Positions 17,266-27,257 are shown, counted from the first letter of the stretch. The stretch is 64,000 nt of DNA from Amycolatopsis sulphurea (GCF_002564045.1 NZ_PDJK01000001.1:434001-498000), one strand, 5' to 3'. Numbers and translations are program-made. The notes: a model not told the origin generated them from the sequence alone.

Positions 17266-17679
17266 TCAGGGCTGCTGCGCGGCGGCCCGCGTCTTCGGGC
17301 GCAGCGCGTTGGCGAGGCTGAACCGGCCCGGCCCAGTGAACGCGAGTATCAGCAGCGCCCAGCAGAACATCGCCGACGCTTCACCGCCGTTTTCGATCGG
17401 GAGCAGGCCGTGCGTGGAGTGCACGGCGAAGTAGGCGTAGGCCATCGAGCCCGACCCGAGCAGCGCGGCCACCCGGGTGCCGACGCCCAGGCACACCAGC
17501 GTTCCGGCGGCGAGCTGGATCACCGCCGCCCACCAGCCCGGCCATTGCCCGACCGGCACCGGTGCCGCCGCGCCGAGCAGCCCGAACAGGGTTTTCACGC
17601 CGTGACAGGCGAACAGGAACCCGATCACGATGCGGAACAGGCCCAGCGCGTGCTCCCGGGTCGTGTCCAGCCGGTGCAT
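17266..17679 (-). CDS. DoxX-family membrane protein
   Basis: A 137-residue protein with four transmembrane helices (RIVIGFLFACHGVKTLFGLLG, GTLVCLGVGTRVAALL, YFAVHSTHGLLPI, MFCWALLILAFTGPGRFSL), the DoxX pattern. Actinobacterial members take part in membrane-associated oxidoreductase complexes; here the partner is not visible. ATG at 17679 follows GGAGGCGGT. It converges on the MarR gene, stops 4 bp apart, with no terminator space. Confidence 0.85.
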   Translation of the reverse strand: MHRLDTTREHALGLFRIVIGFLFACHGVKTLFGLLGAAAPVPVGQWPGWWAAVIQLAAGTLVCLGVGTRVAALLGSGSMAYAYFAVHSTHGLLPIENGGEASAMFCWALLILAFTGPGRFSLANALRPKTRAAAQQP

Positions 17680-18182
17680 ACCGCCTCCATGGGGACCGTT
17701 CGGGCAGGCCTCCCTGGCCCGCTCCGCGTCTGCTGGTGGTACAGACCTTTCGGTGCGATCAGGTATACGCGCCGCGGCGGGCCTGTGATACCTGCGAAAG
17801 TGCGGATTTTCCCGATGCGATGGGTGCCGGCGGCGGGGGTGGGACTGGCGTGCGTCACGCGCTGCCGGAGCGGAACCGGGCATGCCGGGTCTGCTGGTGG
17901 GGCGTACCGGGTGCCGGGGACTGCGGTGGTGGAGCCGGGAGCGCCGGGGCATTGCCGCGCTGGGCGCGGGGGCGGCCTTTCGCGCTTGATCTGCTTGCAC
18001 CGGTAGGAGGGCATCGGGCTCGCCAGAGCCCGGCCCGTGTGGTCGGCCCGTGTGGCCGCGGTTTGCGGATTCTCGTGTGACTACAAGTGTTTCCCGTGGG
18101 CGGTTGTCAGCCTGCCGGTGTACTCACCCGCACCACTCCGGCAGTCACCGTCGCCCGGTCACCTGCCGCGTCCCCGCCCGGC
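17680..18182. other. Intergenic region, no gene seen
   Basis: About 500 bp between DoxX and MITE copy B. Open frames here are shadows on both strands and lack homology or ribosome-binding sites. The DoxX promoter must lie at the left end. Confidence 0.5.
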
Positions 18183-18434
18183 CAGGGTCCCGGCAAAGTT
18201 GGTCGAGGACCCGTGATCAGCAGAGTGAGCCGTAGCGGCCGCGCATCGTCGACGGCGCCTGCCATCTTTCGTCGATCACGCCCGGCAGCAGGCGAAGCGG
18301 AGGTGTTCGAGACGCGCGACCACCTCGTGGTGTGCGCCGGACCTGTCCCGGGTCTGTGAAGGGGCCCTTCACAGACCTCCACGGACCTCCGCCGTCTGCG
18401 CAAGGCCCCTCACACCGACTTTGCCGACACCCTG
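18183..18434 (+). mobile_element. MITE-like element, copy B (252 bp)
   Basis: Complete copy: starts CAGGGTCCCGGCAAAGTTGG, ends ACTTTGCCGACACCCTG. Interior closely matches copy A but lacks a 28-bp run of GGACCTTCAC repeats. Here only one palindrome arm pair, GTGAAGGGGCCCTTCAC, is kept. Flanks do not show a clear target duplication, so the copy is older or has recombined. Confidence 0.8.
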
Positions 18435-18534
18435 CCCCCCCAGCAGTCGAGGAGTCATTCACCCACCGGCGCATCCACCAGGCCCACCCCGGACCCGCCA
18501 TCGCCCCGCCGCGAGCCGTAAGCCGCGCGTCAGC

Positions 18535-19353
18535 TCATTGGCCGCTGAGCCGGGCCACGATCGGCGCGAACTCCGTCAGGAACGCGCCGTTCACGCTCAC
18601 GTAGGAGACTCCGTATTCCGCGCGCCGCCGTTCGAGTTCGTCGGCTGCGGCGGCCGGGTCGCCGGGCAGGATCGCGAGCGAGTCGTGTTCGCGCAGGGTC
18701 GCGGCATCCGCGCCGATGAAGCTGCGGATCCACGGGGGCGCCTCGTCGCCGACCACGAAAACGTTCATCGCCAGCTCGACCTCACGGTCACCCGCGGCGG
18801 CGCGGATCTCCGCGGCGTGCGCGGCGAAGTCCGCCCGGCTGGTGAGCGGTTTGTCCGCCAGCGTCACGATGTCCGCGCGTTCGCCGCCGAGGCGGCGAGC
18901 CCGCGGCCCGCCGGCGGCGAGCAGCACCGGAGTGTGTTCGGCGCCGTCGAGTGTCCGCAGGTGCGTGATCGTGTCCGCGACCTGGGCCAGGCGCTCCGCG
19001 CCGGTGCCGTAGGGCAGCCCGAGTTCGGCGGCGGCCTCGCGCATCGCGGGGATCCCGGTGCCGATGCCCAGCTCGAATCGCCGATCGGTGACCACGCTCA
19101 GGCTGTGCGCCTCCCAGGCCGCCGCCCGCGGCGTGCGCAGCGGGCTGGCCAGCACGAAAGACCCGACCCGCAACGTGTCCGTCACGGCCGCGGCCACCGC
19201 CAGCGCCGCGGTGGGCGTGGGCAGGTGCAGATTGTCCGGCGAAAGCAGGATCGAGTAGCCGAGGTCCTCGGCGCGCCGCGCGGTCTCCCGCCATTGGGCG
19301 GCGCCGCCCTGCGCCGCGGCCACCACCCCGAACCGGAACGGTTTCGTCGTCAT
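18535..19353 (-). CDS. LLM-class flavin/F420-dependent oxidoreductase
   Basis: A 272-residue luciferase-like monooxygenase (bacterial TIM barrel). RFGVVAAAQGG begins the first strand, AAWEAHSLSVVTDRRFELGIGTG is the conserved cofactor region and PVLLAAGGPRARRLGGERADI follows. The short length and motif set fit the actinobacterial F420-dependent subgroup (TIGR03621-like), substrate unknown. ATG at 19353 follows CGGGGAGTGATCG. Divergent from the hydrolase at 19631. Confidence 0.85.
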   Translation of the reverse strand: MTTKPFRFGVVAAAQGGAAQWRETARRAEDLGYSILLSPDNLHLPTPTAALAVAAAVTDTLRVGSFVLASPLRTPRAAAWEAHSLSVVTDRRFELGIGTGIPAMREAAAELGLPYGTGAERLAQVADTITHLRTLDGAEHTPVLLAAGGPRARRLGGERADIVTLADKPLTSRADFAAHAAEIRAAAGDREVELAMNVFVVGDEAPPWIRSFIGADAATLREHDSLAILPGDPAAAADELERRRAEYGVSYVSVNGAFLTEFAPIVARLSGQ

Positions 19354-19630
19354 GATCGATCACTCCCCGGAAGTCCTGCCCCGACTCAACCACATCCCCG
19401 GCCCGGCAAGCCACGCCTCCGTCATCCGGTCGGAGGAACGGCCCCCGGACCCAGGATCGATCTCCGCAGCCCAGCCGACCACGTTCGCCAAGGCAGTTCC
19501 TCATCGCGGAGGGGAGCATACTTCGTTGCCGCAGAAGAGGTTTCCCGATACCCAGGGGCTCGGCGCGTACTATGGTCCCGGTTCGCTGTTGGCGGACAAG
19601 GGATTCCGCTGCCACGACGGCGGATCTACC

Positions 19631-20428
19631 GTGGCCGGCATGCCCGCACCGATCACCGGCACCGCGGCCGGAGTGCCGTTCACCGCGTTACCGCCCGCCG
19701 GCCATGCCACCCAACTGATCGTCACCTGGCACATGCTGGACGCGCCACGGACCGACGCGGCGTTCGCGGCGGCGCTGCCGATGGACGAGGTGCCCGCCTG
19801 GCGGGTGCATCTCGGCATGCCGATGTGTGGCGCGCGCATGGTCGACGGCAGGACCGACGCGGTCGTGGAGTTGTTCGGCAAGGACCCGCTGATGCTGTAC
19901 CTGCACCCGTTCGTCCGGCAGGCGGCTGAGGAGTTCCCTGCCGCGCTGGCCTCTGTCCGCGCGCAACTGCCGGTCGACGACGGCCCGATCGGTGTGCTCG
20001 GCGCGTCGCTGGGCGGGGCCGTCGCGTTGCGGGTGCTCGCAGACACCGACCTCCCGGTCTTCGCCGGCGCACTGGTGAACGCAGCGATCCGGATGCGGTC
20101 CGTCGTCGACCTGTTCCCCGGTGACTACCCGTACACCGCGGAGTCCGAGAAAGCCGTGGACAGCCTGAATTTCCTGCCCTGGGCCGGGACTCTCGCGGCT
20201 CGCGCGCCGCTGCTCGTGGTGAGCGGCGAACTCGACCACCCGGCGCTGCGGGCCGACGCGCTGCAGCTGGCCGAGGCGATGGGGGAGCGGGCCGAACTGC
20301 GGTCGATCCCCGGGCTGGCGCACCCGCTGGCCGCCGAGCCCGGGCTGACACCGGCGCCGCCCTTCCCGGCCGCGCACGTGGTGGACGCGGCGCTGACCGC
20401 GTGGTTCCGGGACCATCTCCCACGCTGA
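19631..20428 (+). CDS. Alpha/beta hydrolase
   Basis: A 265-residue esterase-like protein. The nucleophile elbow is GASLGG (about residue 121), an acid appears in VVSGELDHPALRA and the histidine in GLAHPLAAEP, completing the triad. The upstream frame runs into the divergent gene, so I start at GTG 19631 (GGCGGA seven bases before); ATG 19640 is the alternative. Substrate unknown. It is followed by the P450 gene after 114 bp. Confidence 0.78.
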   Translation: MAGMPAPITGTAAGVPFTALPPAGHATQLIVTWHMLDAPRTDAAFAAALPMDEVPAWRVHLGMPMCGARMVDGRTDAVVELFGKDPLMLYLHPFVRQAAEEFPAALASVRAQLPVDDGPIGVLGASLGGAVALRVLADTDLPVFAGALVNAAIRMRSVVDLFPGDYPYTAESEKAVDSLNFLPWAGTLAARAPLLVVSGELDHPALRADALQLAEAMGERAELRSIPGLAHPLAAEPGLTPAPPFPAAHVVDAALTAWFRDHLPR

Positions 20429-20542
20429 CTCAAGCGCTTGACTTAACTCCGCCGGATCCGGTTGACTGATCACGAACCGGTGGTGCGTTCGAGGGAATCG
20501 TTGACCCGCAAGCACCTCCGCACCGGAACGGAGGAGGACCCG

Positions 20543-21763
20543 ATGACCGGCACGCTCGACCCGGCCGTGGTGCCGGATTATCCGATGCCACGGGCGGCCC
20601 GCTGCCCGTTCGACCCGCCGCCCGCCGCGCGCGAGCTGCAGGAAAAGGCGCCGCTGTCCCGGGTGCGGCTGTGGGACGGCAGCACGCCGTGGCTGGTCAC
20701 TCGCTACGCCGAGCAGCGCGCGCTGATGGCCGACCCGCGGGTCAGTTCGGATATCACCCGGCCCGGTTACCCGCTCCAGGCGCCGATGCCGCCCGACGGC
20801 GGCGCCGGGATCAGTTTCATCCTGATGGACGATCCGGAACACGGCAGGCTGCGGCGGATGGTGACCGGCGCGTTCACGGTCAAGCGCACCGAGAGCCTGC
20901 GCCCGGCGGTGCAGCGGATCGTCGACGAGCAGATCGACGAGATGCTGGCCGGGCCGAACCCGGTGGATCTCGTGCCGGCGTTCGCGCTGCCCGTGCCGTC
21001 ACTGGTGATCTGCGAGCTGCTCGGCGTTCCCTACGCCGATCACGGCTTCTTCCAGGAACACAGCCAGCGCCTCGTCCGCCGCACCACCGATCCGGACGAG
21101 CGGGTCGCCGCGCACCGGGCGCTGCTGACCTACCTGGACGAGCTGATGGGCGAGAAACTCGCGCGCCGGGACGACGCATTGCTGTCCGGGCTGGCCGACC
21201 GCATCGCAGCGGGGGAGCTGACCCGCACCGAGGCCGCGCAGATGGGCGTGCTGCTGCTGATCGCCGGGCACGAGACGACCGCGAACATGATCGCGCTCGG
21301 CACGCTCGCCCTGCTGCGCAACCCCGGACAGCTGGCGCAGCTGCGCGAGTCCGGCGATGATCCGGCCCTGGTCGCGTCCGCGGTCGAAGAACTGTTGCGC
21401 TACCTCACCATCACCCACAGCGGACGGCGTCGCGTCGCTCTCGAAGACATCGAAATCGCCGGGCAGATCGTTCGCGCCGGAGAAGGCCTGATCATGGCCA
21501 ACGAGATCGCCAACCGGGACGCGGAGGCGTTCCCCGACCCGGACCGGCTCGACCTCGCCCGCAACCCGCGCCGGCACGTCGCGTTCGGTTTCGGCGTGCA
21601 CCAATGCCTCGGGCAGCCACTGGCCCGGCTGGAACTGCAGGTCGTCTACCGCACCCTGTACCGGCGGATCCCCACCCTCGCGCTGGCCGCGGACATCGAG
21701 GACATCCCGTTCAAGCACGACGGCTCGGTCTACGGCGTATACGAGCTGCCCGTGGCCTGGTGA
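20543..21763 (+). CDS. Cytochrome P450 (CYP105-like)
   Basis: A 406-residue soluble bacterial P450. It has the I-helix AGHETTANM with the acid-alcohol pair, the K-helix VEELLRYL, and the haem-thiolate loop FGFGVHQCLGQPLARLE with Cys355. Layout resembles CYP105 and related Streptomyces enzymes that hydroxylate drugs or secondary metabolites. ATG at 20543 follows GGAGGA. No ferredoxin gene lies next to it. Upstream at 20432 stands CAAGCGCTTGACTTAA, a sequence nearly repeated at 39010. Confidence 0.92.
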   Translation: MTGTLDPAVVPDYPMPRAARCPFDPPPAARELQEKAPLSRVRLWDGSTPWLVTRYAEQRALMADPRVSSDITRPGYPLQAPMPPDGGAGISFILMDDPEHGRLRRMVTGAFTVKRTESLRPAVQRIVDEQIDEMLAGPNPVDLVPAFALPVPSLVICELLGVPYADHGFFQEHSQRLVRRTTDPDERVAAHRALLTYLDELMGEKLARRDDALLSGLADRIAAGELTRTEAAQMGVLLLIAGHETTANMIALGTLALLRNPGQLAQLRESGDDPALVASAVEELLRYLTITHSGRRRVALEDIEIAGQIVRAGEGLIMANEIANRDAEAFPDPDRLDLARNPRRHVAFGFGVHQCLGQPLARLELQVVYRTLYRRIPTLALAADIEDIPFKHDGSVYGVYELPVAW

Positions 21764-21769
21764 TCCGGC

Positions 21770-22423
21770 TCAGACGCTGCGTAGCACCGAGACCACGGCG
21801 CCGAGCACCACGGCCCGGTCTCCGTCGATCACGTCGTAGGCCGGGTTGCGCGGCTCCAGGTAGACGTGCCCGTCGCGGCGGCGGTACACCTTGACGGTGG
21901 CCTCCTCGTCGATCATCGCGGCGACGATCTGGCCGGAGTGCGCCTCGGACTGCTGCTTGACGACCACGATGTCCCCGTCGCAGATCGCCGCGTCGACCAT
22001 CGAGTCACCGCGCACGCGCAGGCCGAAGACGGTGCCGCGGCCGGTCAGCCCGCGTGGCAGCTGGAGGACGTCGTCCACGTGCTCCAGCGCGGAGATCGGC
22101 GTGCCGGCCGCGATGTCGCCGACCACCGGCACGCTGACCGAATCGCCGTCTTCGCGCGCCGGCGCGTCGCCGAGGAAGGCGCGCACGTCGATCGGCCGGG
22201 TCATCGCCGCGCCGCGGCGCAGGAACCCCTTCTCCTCGAGCGCGGTGAGGTGCTTGGACACCGACGACGTGGACCGCAGCCCGACCGCCTCGCCGATCTC
22301 CCGGGTGCTCGGCGAGTACCCGTGCCGTCCGGCCCAGTCCCGGATCGTGGCGAGGATGTGCTGCTGCCGCGCGGGCAGCGCCGAGGCGTCGAGGTCGTCG
22401 AAAATGTCGTCGTAGGCACTCAC
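21770..22423 (-). CDS. lexA: LexA SOS repressor
   Basis: A 217-residue repressor of DNA-damage genes. The N-terminal winged helix (RQQHILATIRDWAGRHGYSP, STREIGEAVGLRSTSSVSKH) is typical. The autocleavage bond Ala-Gly lies in GDIAAGTPI, the catalytic serine in GDSMVDAAI and the lysine in ATVKVYRR, as in S24 peptidases. GTG at 22423 follows CGCAGGTGAG-type spacing; the longer frame is not homologous. I see no clear actinobacterial SOS box (GAAC-N4-GTTC) upstream. It converges on the P450 gene. Confidence 0.95.
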   Translation of the reverse strand: MSAYDDIFDDLDASALPARQQHILATIRDWAGRHGYSPSTREIGEAVGLRSTSSVSKHLTALEEKGFLRRGAAMTRPIDVRAFLGDAPAREDGDSVSVPVVGDIAAGTPISALEHVDDVLQLPRGLTGRGTVFGLRVRGDSMVDAAICDGDIVVVKQQSEAHSGQIVAAMIDEEATVKVYRRRDGHVYLEPRNPAYDVIDGDRAVVLGAVVSVLRSV

Positions 22424-22553
22424 CTGCGGAATCGTAGAGGCACCACGGCGCGTGCCGGAGGCCCGGGTGGGTTTCCGCCGAGTTTCCACAGTGGACACCC
22501 GGCCGCGCCGGTAGACTGCCCGCGGCCGGACGGCCACGGAGGGGGTTGCGCAC

Positions 22554-23510
22554 ATGGAGTACCCGGGAACACCCGCGCCGGGCGGCCGGGCCGGACGGCC
22601 TGGTCCGCCGGTGAACCTGATCTTGGGCGGGATCGCCGGAGTGGCCGAGGTCGTGCTGCTGTGGCTGGAGATCTTCGAACTGATCGAGCACCTGAACGAC
22701 GACCTGAAGACGGTCGTGCACGGCGGGCTCACCCTGCTGGGCCTGCTTGCCCTCGCCGGCGCCGTCTTCACGGTGAACCGGCGCCTGTGGCCGGCGCGGC
22801 TCCTGCTGCTCGCCGCCTGGGCGCAGGCGGTCCTGGCGATCCTCGGGGCGAACGGGATCTTCAGCGGTAGCGGCCGGGATGCCTTCGGGTACCTCGTCGT
22901 TCCCGCGGTCGCCGCGGCCGCGATCGGGATCGTGCTGTGGGTGCCGAAGGTCGGGGAACTGGTGCAGCCTCCCGTAACCTGGGCGGGCGGTGTTCCGGGC
23001 TGGGCGGCGGGGCCGGGGAATCAGGCGGGTCCGCCGCAAGCGGGTCATGCTCCGCAGGCCGGGTATGCCTGGGGTGCGCCGCACTCCGGGTTCGGGGCAG
23101 CGCCGGGGTATCCGCCGTCGCCGGGTCCTGTGCCGCCCCCGGGTCTGCCGCCGGGTTTCGTGCCGCAGGCCGGACCCGATGCACGGCAGGTGCCCGGGTA
23201 TCCGGTTCCGCCGCAGATGCCGCCGGGATACGGCGCCGCGCCGCAGCCCGGATATCCGGCACCGCACGGCGCACAGCCGGGGTCTGTCGGCTCGCCCCAG
23301 CCCGCGTATCCGGTCGCCCAGGACGGGCCGTCGGGGCACTTCGTCCCACCGTCGGGATACCCGGCACCGTCGCCGGGATCCGTTCCCCCGGCCGGATTTC
23401 CGCCGCCCGGGCCGTACGGCCAGTACCCGGCGGGGCAGTACCCGCCTCAGCCGGGGCACCCGCAGCCGGGCGACCCCGGACGGCCCGCGCAGGAGCCCGA
23501 TCGTCCATAA
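22554..23510 (+). CDS. Membrane protein with long Pro/Gly-rich C-terminal tail
   Basis: 318 residues. A short N-terminal Pro/Gly tail is followed by four hydrophobic helices (about 20-140: GIAGVAEVVLLWLEIFELIE, TLLGLLALAGAVFTV, LLLLAAWAQAVLAILGA, LVVPAVAAAAIGIVLWV). From about 150 to the end the sequence is low-complexity PGYP/PPG repeats. Such tails are common in actinobacterial membrane proteins and probably extend into the cytoplasm. ATG at 22554 follows GGAGGGGG. Function unknown. Diverges from lexA. Confidence 0.75.
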   Translation: MEYPGTPAPGGRAGRPGPPVNLILGGIAGVAEVVLLWLEIFELIEHLNDDLKTVVHGGLTLLGLLALAGAVFTVNRRLWPARLLLLAAWAQAVLAILGANGIFSGSGRDAFGYLVVPAVAAAAIGIVLWVPKVGELVQPPVTWAGGVPGWAAGPGNQAGPPQAGHAPQAGYAWGAPHSGFGAAPGYPPSPGPVPPPGLPPGFVPQAGPDARQVPGYPVPPQMPPGYGAAPQPGYPAPHGAQPGSVGSPQPAYPVAQDGPSGHFVPPSGYPAPSPGSVPPAGFPPPGPYGQYPAGQYPPQPGHPQPGDPGRPAQEPDRP

Positions 23511-23613
23511 TGGACCGACGGGCTGCCGGTCCGGTACACCGATCGGCTACCGGGGCGGCAGGAGGGAAAGCGTCCTCAACGCCGCCCCGGGCCGGAGTAC
23601 CGCGGGCCGGGCG

Positions 23614-23972
23614 TCATCCGTCGTCGCGGATGGTCGGCGCCCGGCCGATCCGCGCCTCCACCTTGGCGAATTTCCAGAGCTTCGCGCCGTCCGCGCCGAC
23701 CGGGGTGGTGCGGAACAGAGTGCAGGCCTCCTGCACCGTCTCTCGCGTGTCGGCGTCCGAGAGCAGGTAACAGGTCCACGGCCAGCCGTCGGAGGGCCGA
23801 CCACATGTGAGTCGTCGTCCAGGTCGCCGAGGTAGCCGATCCCGGGCAGGGCCTTGAGCTGCTCGGTCATCGAGACGAACGCCTGCCAGACGTCCGCCGG
23901 GGTGATGCCGTCGCGGGGCAGGTCGAAGAAGTTCTGGTTGATACCGATGCAGAACAACACCCGGAGCGGCAT
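23614..23972 (-). pseudogene. Conserved hypothetical protein split by a frameshift
   Basis: The ATG at 23972 (GAGGAG upstream) opens a plausible protein, MPLRVLFCIGINQNFFDLPR, reading through GIGYLGDLDDDSH. At about 23806-23812 the frame shifts by one base and WPWTCYLLSDADT...KLWKFAKVEARIG continues to a stop at 23614. Joined, the product would have about 118 residues. I do not recognise the family. Either a sequencing indel or a recent mutation. Confidence 0.6.
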
Positions 23973-24143
23973 GCGATCTCCTCGTCGTACGGGCCGGACG
24001 GGGGCACCCTAGGCATGGCCGTCCACCGGCCGCCGGAGGGCCTCGGCGGAATGGTGCGGTCACAGGGGAACTCCCCGCGCTCGCTGTCCACAGTGGACGC
24101 TGTAGGCGGCGATGGGCGCGGATTGATAGTGTGCGGCAACTAT

Positions 24144-24162
24144 GGTTAGGCTAAGCTAACTT
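24144..24162. promoter_or_regulatory. Iron box upstream of a siderophore-binding protein
   Basis: GGTTAGGCTAAGCTAACTT is a 19-bp imperfect inverted repeat of the IdeR/DmdR type, 44 bp before the ATG at 24206. It fits an iron-repressed promoter. Confidence 0.8.
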
Positions 24163-24205
24163 CCACTCGGTCCCGAATCCGCCGCGGCCGACCCGAGGAG
24201 TCCCC

Positions 24206-25194
24206 ATGAGCCTGTCCCGTCGTGGTTTTCTGTTCGGTTCCGCCGGTGCCTCGCTGGTGCTGGCCGGGTGCGGGACGGGTGGTGCGGCCCCGGCCGAGCA
24301 GGCGGCGCCGGGGTTTCCGATGACCGTGCCGGGGCAACTGGGCGACACCACGGTCACGGCGCGGCCCCGACGGGTGGTGGCAGCCGGGTATCTGCGGGAT
24401 ACCGACCTGGCGCTGGCGCTCGGCGCGGAGCTGGTGTTGTCCGTGCGGAACCAGTCGTTCGCGAAGGGGCTCGCCGCCTGGGCGGAACCGGGGTCCGGCG
24501 TGGAGACCGCGTACGTCGCAGATGGTGGCCTGCCGATCGAGAAGATCGCCGCGGCGAAGCCGGATCTGATCCTCGCCTCGGACGATTACGACCTCAAGAC
24601 CGATCTGCCGAAGCTCGGCAGGATCGCGCCCACGCTCGGGTTCCGGAACGGCGCGGGCAAGGACGGCTGGCCGCAGATGACCGAGCGCGCCGGCGATGTG
24701 CTCGGCAAGCCGGCCAGAGCGGCGGAGCTGGTGAAACAGGTGCAGGACACAAGATCGACGGCGTCCGCGCGGCGCATCCGGGGCTCGCCGGGAAGACGTT
24801 CACCTTCGGCCCGGTCTCGACCAACAGCGTCTACGCCATCAACAGCCCCACCGACGCCGCCACCACGTTCTTCTCCCAGCTCGGCCTCACGCTGTCCTCG
24901 AAGATCACCTCGTTGCCCCCGTCCAGCACCCCGGGCCGCGCGCAGATCTCGCCCGAACAACTCGGCCTGCTCGACGCAGATGTGCTCATCATCAGCTACG
25001 ACAGCGCGGCCTCGCGCACCGCGTTCGAGGCGAACCCGTTGTTCAAAACCCTTTCCGCCGTCCAGCGCGGCGCGTATGTGCCGCTTGAACAGGATGTCGC
25101 CATCGCGATGGCCTTCCCATCTGTGCTGAGCATCCCGTACGCGCTGGACGCGGTGGCGCCGAAGCTGGCCACGGCGCTCGAGAACGGGGCATGA
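24206..25194 (+). pseudogene. Siderophore-binding lipoprotein broken by a frameshift
   Basis: Starts with a twin-arginine, lipobox signal (LSRRGFLFG, then VLAGCG) and the first lobe of a FecB-type siderophore receptor up to RAAELVKQVQD. At about 24750 two bases too many (GACACAAG) shift the frame; the second lobe KIDGVRAAHPGLAGKTFTFG continues in the other frame to the stop at 25194. Joined, it would give a normal protein of about 329 residues. The iron box at 24144 controls it. No permease or ATPase is nearby, so it would have relied on another transporter. Confidence 0.85.
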
Positions 25195-25379
25195 CCTTCA
25201 CGCGACGCGGCAGGCAGAACACGGTCCGGCGCCGCGCCCGCCGGTTCTGCCGCTTTCGCCGGATCGCCCGGGTCCGGCCGTCCCGCTCCACAGCATTCGC
25301 TTGGACCACGACCAGGAAACTCTCAGGTAGAGGGTGTGTGCTGGAGCAGGCGAAGGCCACGAGCCAGGCTGGAGGGGCC

Positions 25380-27242
25380 ATGAACGAGCAGGAACCGAAC
25401 CCGGGCCGGGACCCGCGACGCCCCCACCCGCAGGCCGGGCAGGACAATCCATGGGCGCCGCCGGGTTCCGGACAGCCGGGCGGCGAGTACGGCGGAGCGG
25501 ACCGGCCGGATGCGACCCCCGGCGCGACTGGGGCGGGGCAGGCTGGTGTGGGGTGGCTGGGTGCCGGTCGCGGCGCGGCTGGGGCGGGGCAAGCCAGTGC
25601 GGGCTGGTCGGGTGCCGGTCGCGGCGAGACCGGGGCCGGGCAGACTGGTGCGGGGTGGCCGGGCGCTGGGCACACCAACGCCGGGCCGGCGAGCGCGGGA
25701 CAGACCGGACCGGGCGGATACCCCGGCTCCAGCCACCCGGGCAGCTGGCACCCCGCCGCGGCGCACCCGGGAACCGGTCCCGCGGCCGGCCAGCCGGGCA
25801 TCGAGGCGGCACACGAAGCGACCGGATATGCCGCCGCGCAGCACAGCGCCGGACACCCGGGAGCCGGACCGGTTCCTCCGGGCGGCGGGTATCCGGGAGC
25901 CGGGCACGCGGGTTACGCGGGATGGGCGCCGCACGGGACTCACCAGTTCGGGCGACCGCCGAAGCGCGGGCACCCGGTGCGGTCCGCCGCGATCGTGGTC
26001 GGGGCGGTCGGGCTGTCGGTCGCGGTGGGGCTCGGGGCCGGACACTTCGTGTGGCAGTCGAACGGGGCGTCCGGGAACCAGAACTTCGGCTCGATCGGCA
26101 CCCCCGGCGGGGCGTCGAACGCGGCCATCAACGCGCAAGCGATCGCCGGCAAGGTGGATCCGGGGCTCGTCGACGTGAACACCGAGCTGGGTTACCAGGG
26201 TGCCGCGGCCGCCGGTACCGGCATCGTGCTCACCTCGGACGGCGAGGTGCTTACCAACAATCACGTGGTCGAGGGCGCGACCAGCATCAAGGTCACCGAC
26301 ATCGGCAACGGCCGCACGTACACCGCGTCCGTGCTCGGTTACGACCGCAGTCACGACGTCGCGGTGCTCAAGCTCGCGAACGCCTCCGGCCTCACCACCG
26401 AGACGCTCGGCGATTCGTCCAAAGTGACGGTCGGCGACGCCGTGGTCGGCATCGGCAACGCCGGCGGCACCGGTGGCGATCCGGCCGTCGCGTCCGGCCG
26501 GGTGACTGCGCTGGGACAGTCGATCACCGCGTCGGATGAATCCAGCGGCTCGTCCGAGCAGCTGACCGGCCTGATCCAGGTCGACGCGAACATCCAGTCC
26601 GGCGACTCCGGCGGCCCGCTGGTCAACGCGAACGGCCAGGTGATCGGCATGGACACCGCCGCCTCCGCCGGATACCAGTTCAACGGCAGCCAAGGCGGCC
26701 TTGGACAGGGCGGTTTCGGCCAGGGGCAAGGAGGTTACGGCCAGGGCGGCCTCGGTCAGGGCAACGGAGGCCTGGGCCAGGACGGTCCGGGCAACAGCAG
26801 CCAGGGCAACAGCAGCCAGAACGGTTCGGACGGCACCACCGGCCAGCAGGGCTTCGCCATCCCGATCAACCAGGCCGTCTCGGTCGCCCACCAGATCGTC
26901 GGCGGCACCTCCTCCAGCACCGTCCACATCGGACAGACGGCGTTCCTGGGTGTGTCCGTTTCCGACGGCGGCGGCCGGCCGGGCCAAGGCCAGGGGCGGA
27001 GCACCACCGGCCAGGGCGCGGTCATCCAGAGCGTGCTGACCGGCGGCCCGGCGGCGAACGCGGGCCTGTCCGCGGGCGAGGTGATCACCGCCTTGAACGG
27101 CCGGACCGTCGATTCGGCCACCGCCCTGACCACCCTGATGGATCAGCACCATCCCGGGGACAATCTGACGCTCACCGTGCTGGACTCCTCCGGTCAGCAG
27201 CACAGCGTCACCGTCACCCCGGTCCAAGGCCCGGTCGGCTGA
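25380..27242 (+). CDS. HtrA/DegP-like S1C serine protease with PDZ domain
   Basis: A 620-residue membrane-anchored protease. Residues 1-205 are a cytoplasmic low-complexity tail of AGQ/GWxGAG repeats, followed by one transmembrane helix (SAAIVVGAVGLSVAVGLGAG). The extracytoplasmic trypsin-like domain carries the triad His295 (NNHVVEG), Asp326 (HDVAVLKL) and Ser410 (GDSGGPL). Between the serine loop and the substrate strand GFAIPINQ an extra Gly/Gln/Ser-rich stretch of about 55 residues is inserted. A C-terminal PDZ domain (GLSAGEVITALNGRTV) recognises exposed peptides. ATG at 25380 follows GGAGGGG. Role: quality control of exported proteins. Confidence 0.92.
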   Translation: MNEQEPNPGRDPRRPHPQAGQDNPWAPPGSGQPGGEYGGADRPDATPGATGAGQAGVGWLGAGRGAAGAGQASAGWSGAGRGETGAGQTGAGWPGAGHTNAGPASAGQTGPGGYPGSSHPGSWHPAAAHPGTGPAAGQPGIEAAHEATGYAAAQHSAGHPGAGPVPPGGGYPGAGHAGYAGWAPHGTHQFGRPPKRGHPVRSAAIVVGAVGLSVAVGLGAGHFVWQSNGASGNQNFGSIGTPGGASNAAINAQAIAGKVDPGLVDVNTELGYQGAAAAGTGIVLTSDGEVLTNNHVVEGATSIKVTDIGNGRTYTASVLGYDRSHDVAVLKLANASGLTTETLGDSSKVTVGDAVVGIGNAGGTGGDPAVASGRVTALGQSITASDESSGSSEQLTGLIQVDANIQSGDSGGPLVNANGQVIGMDTAASAGYQFNGSQGGLGQGGFGQGQGGYGQGGLGQGNGGLGQDGPGNSSQGNSSQNGSDGTTGQQGFAIPINQAVSVAHQIVGGTSSSTVHIGQTAFLGVSVSDGGGRPGQGQGRSTTGQGAVIQSVLTGGPAANAGLSAGEVITALNGRTVDSATALTTLMDQHHPGDNLTLTVLDSSGQQHSVTVTPVQGPVG

Positions 27243-27257
27243 CGATCGGACAGTCCA

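Noticed and set aside
22424..22553. LexA autoregulatory SOS box
   Set aside because: I looked for a GAAC-N4-GTTC type site between lexA and the divergent gene and saw none.
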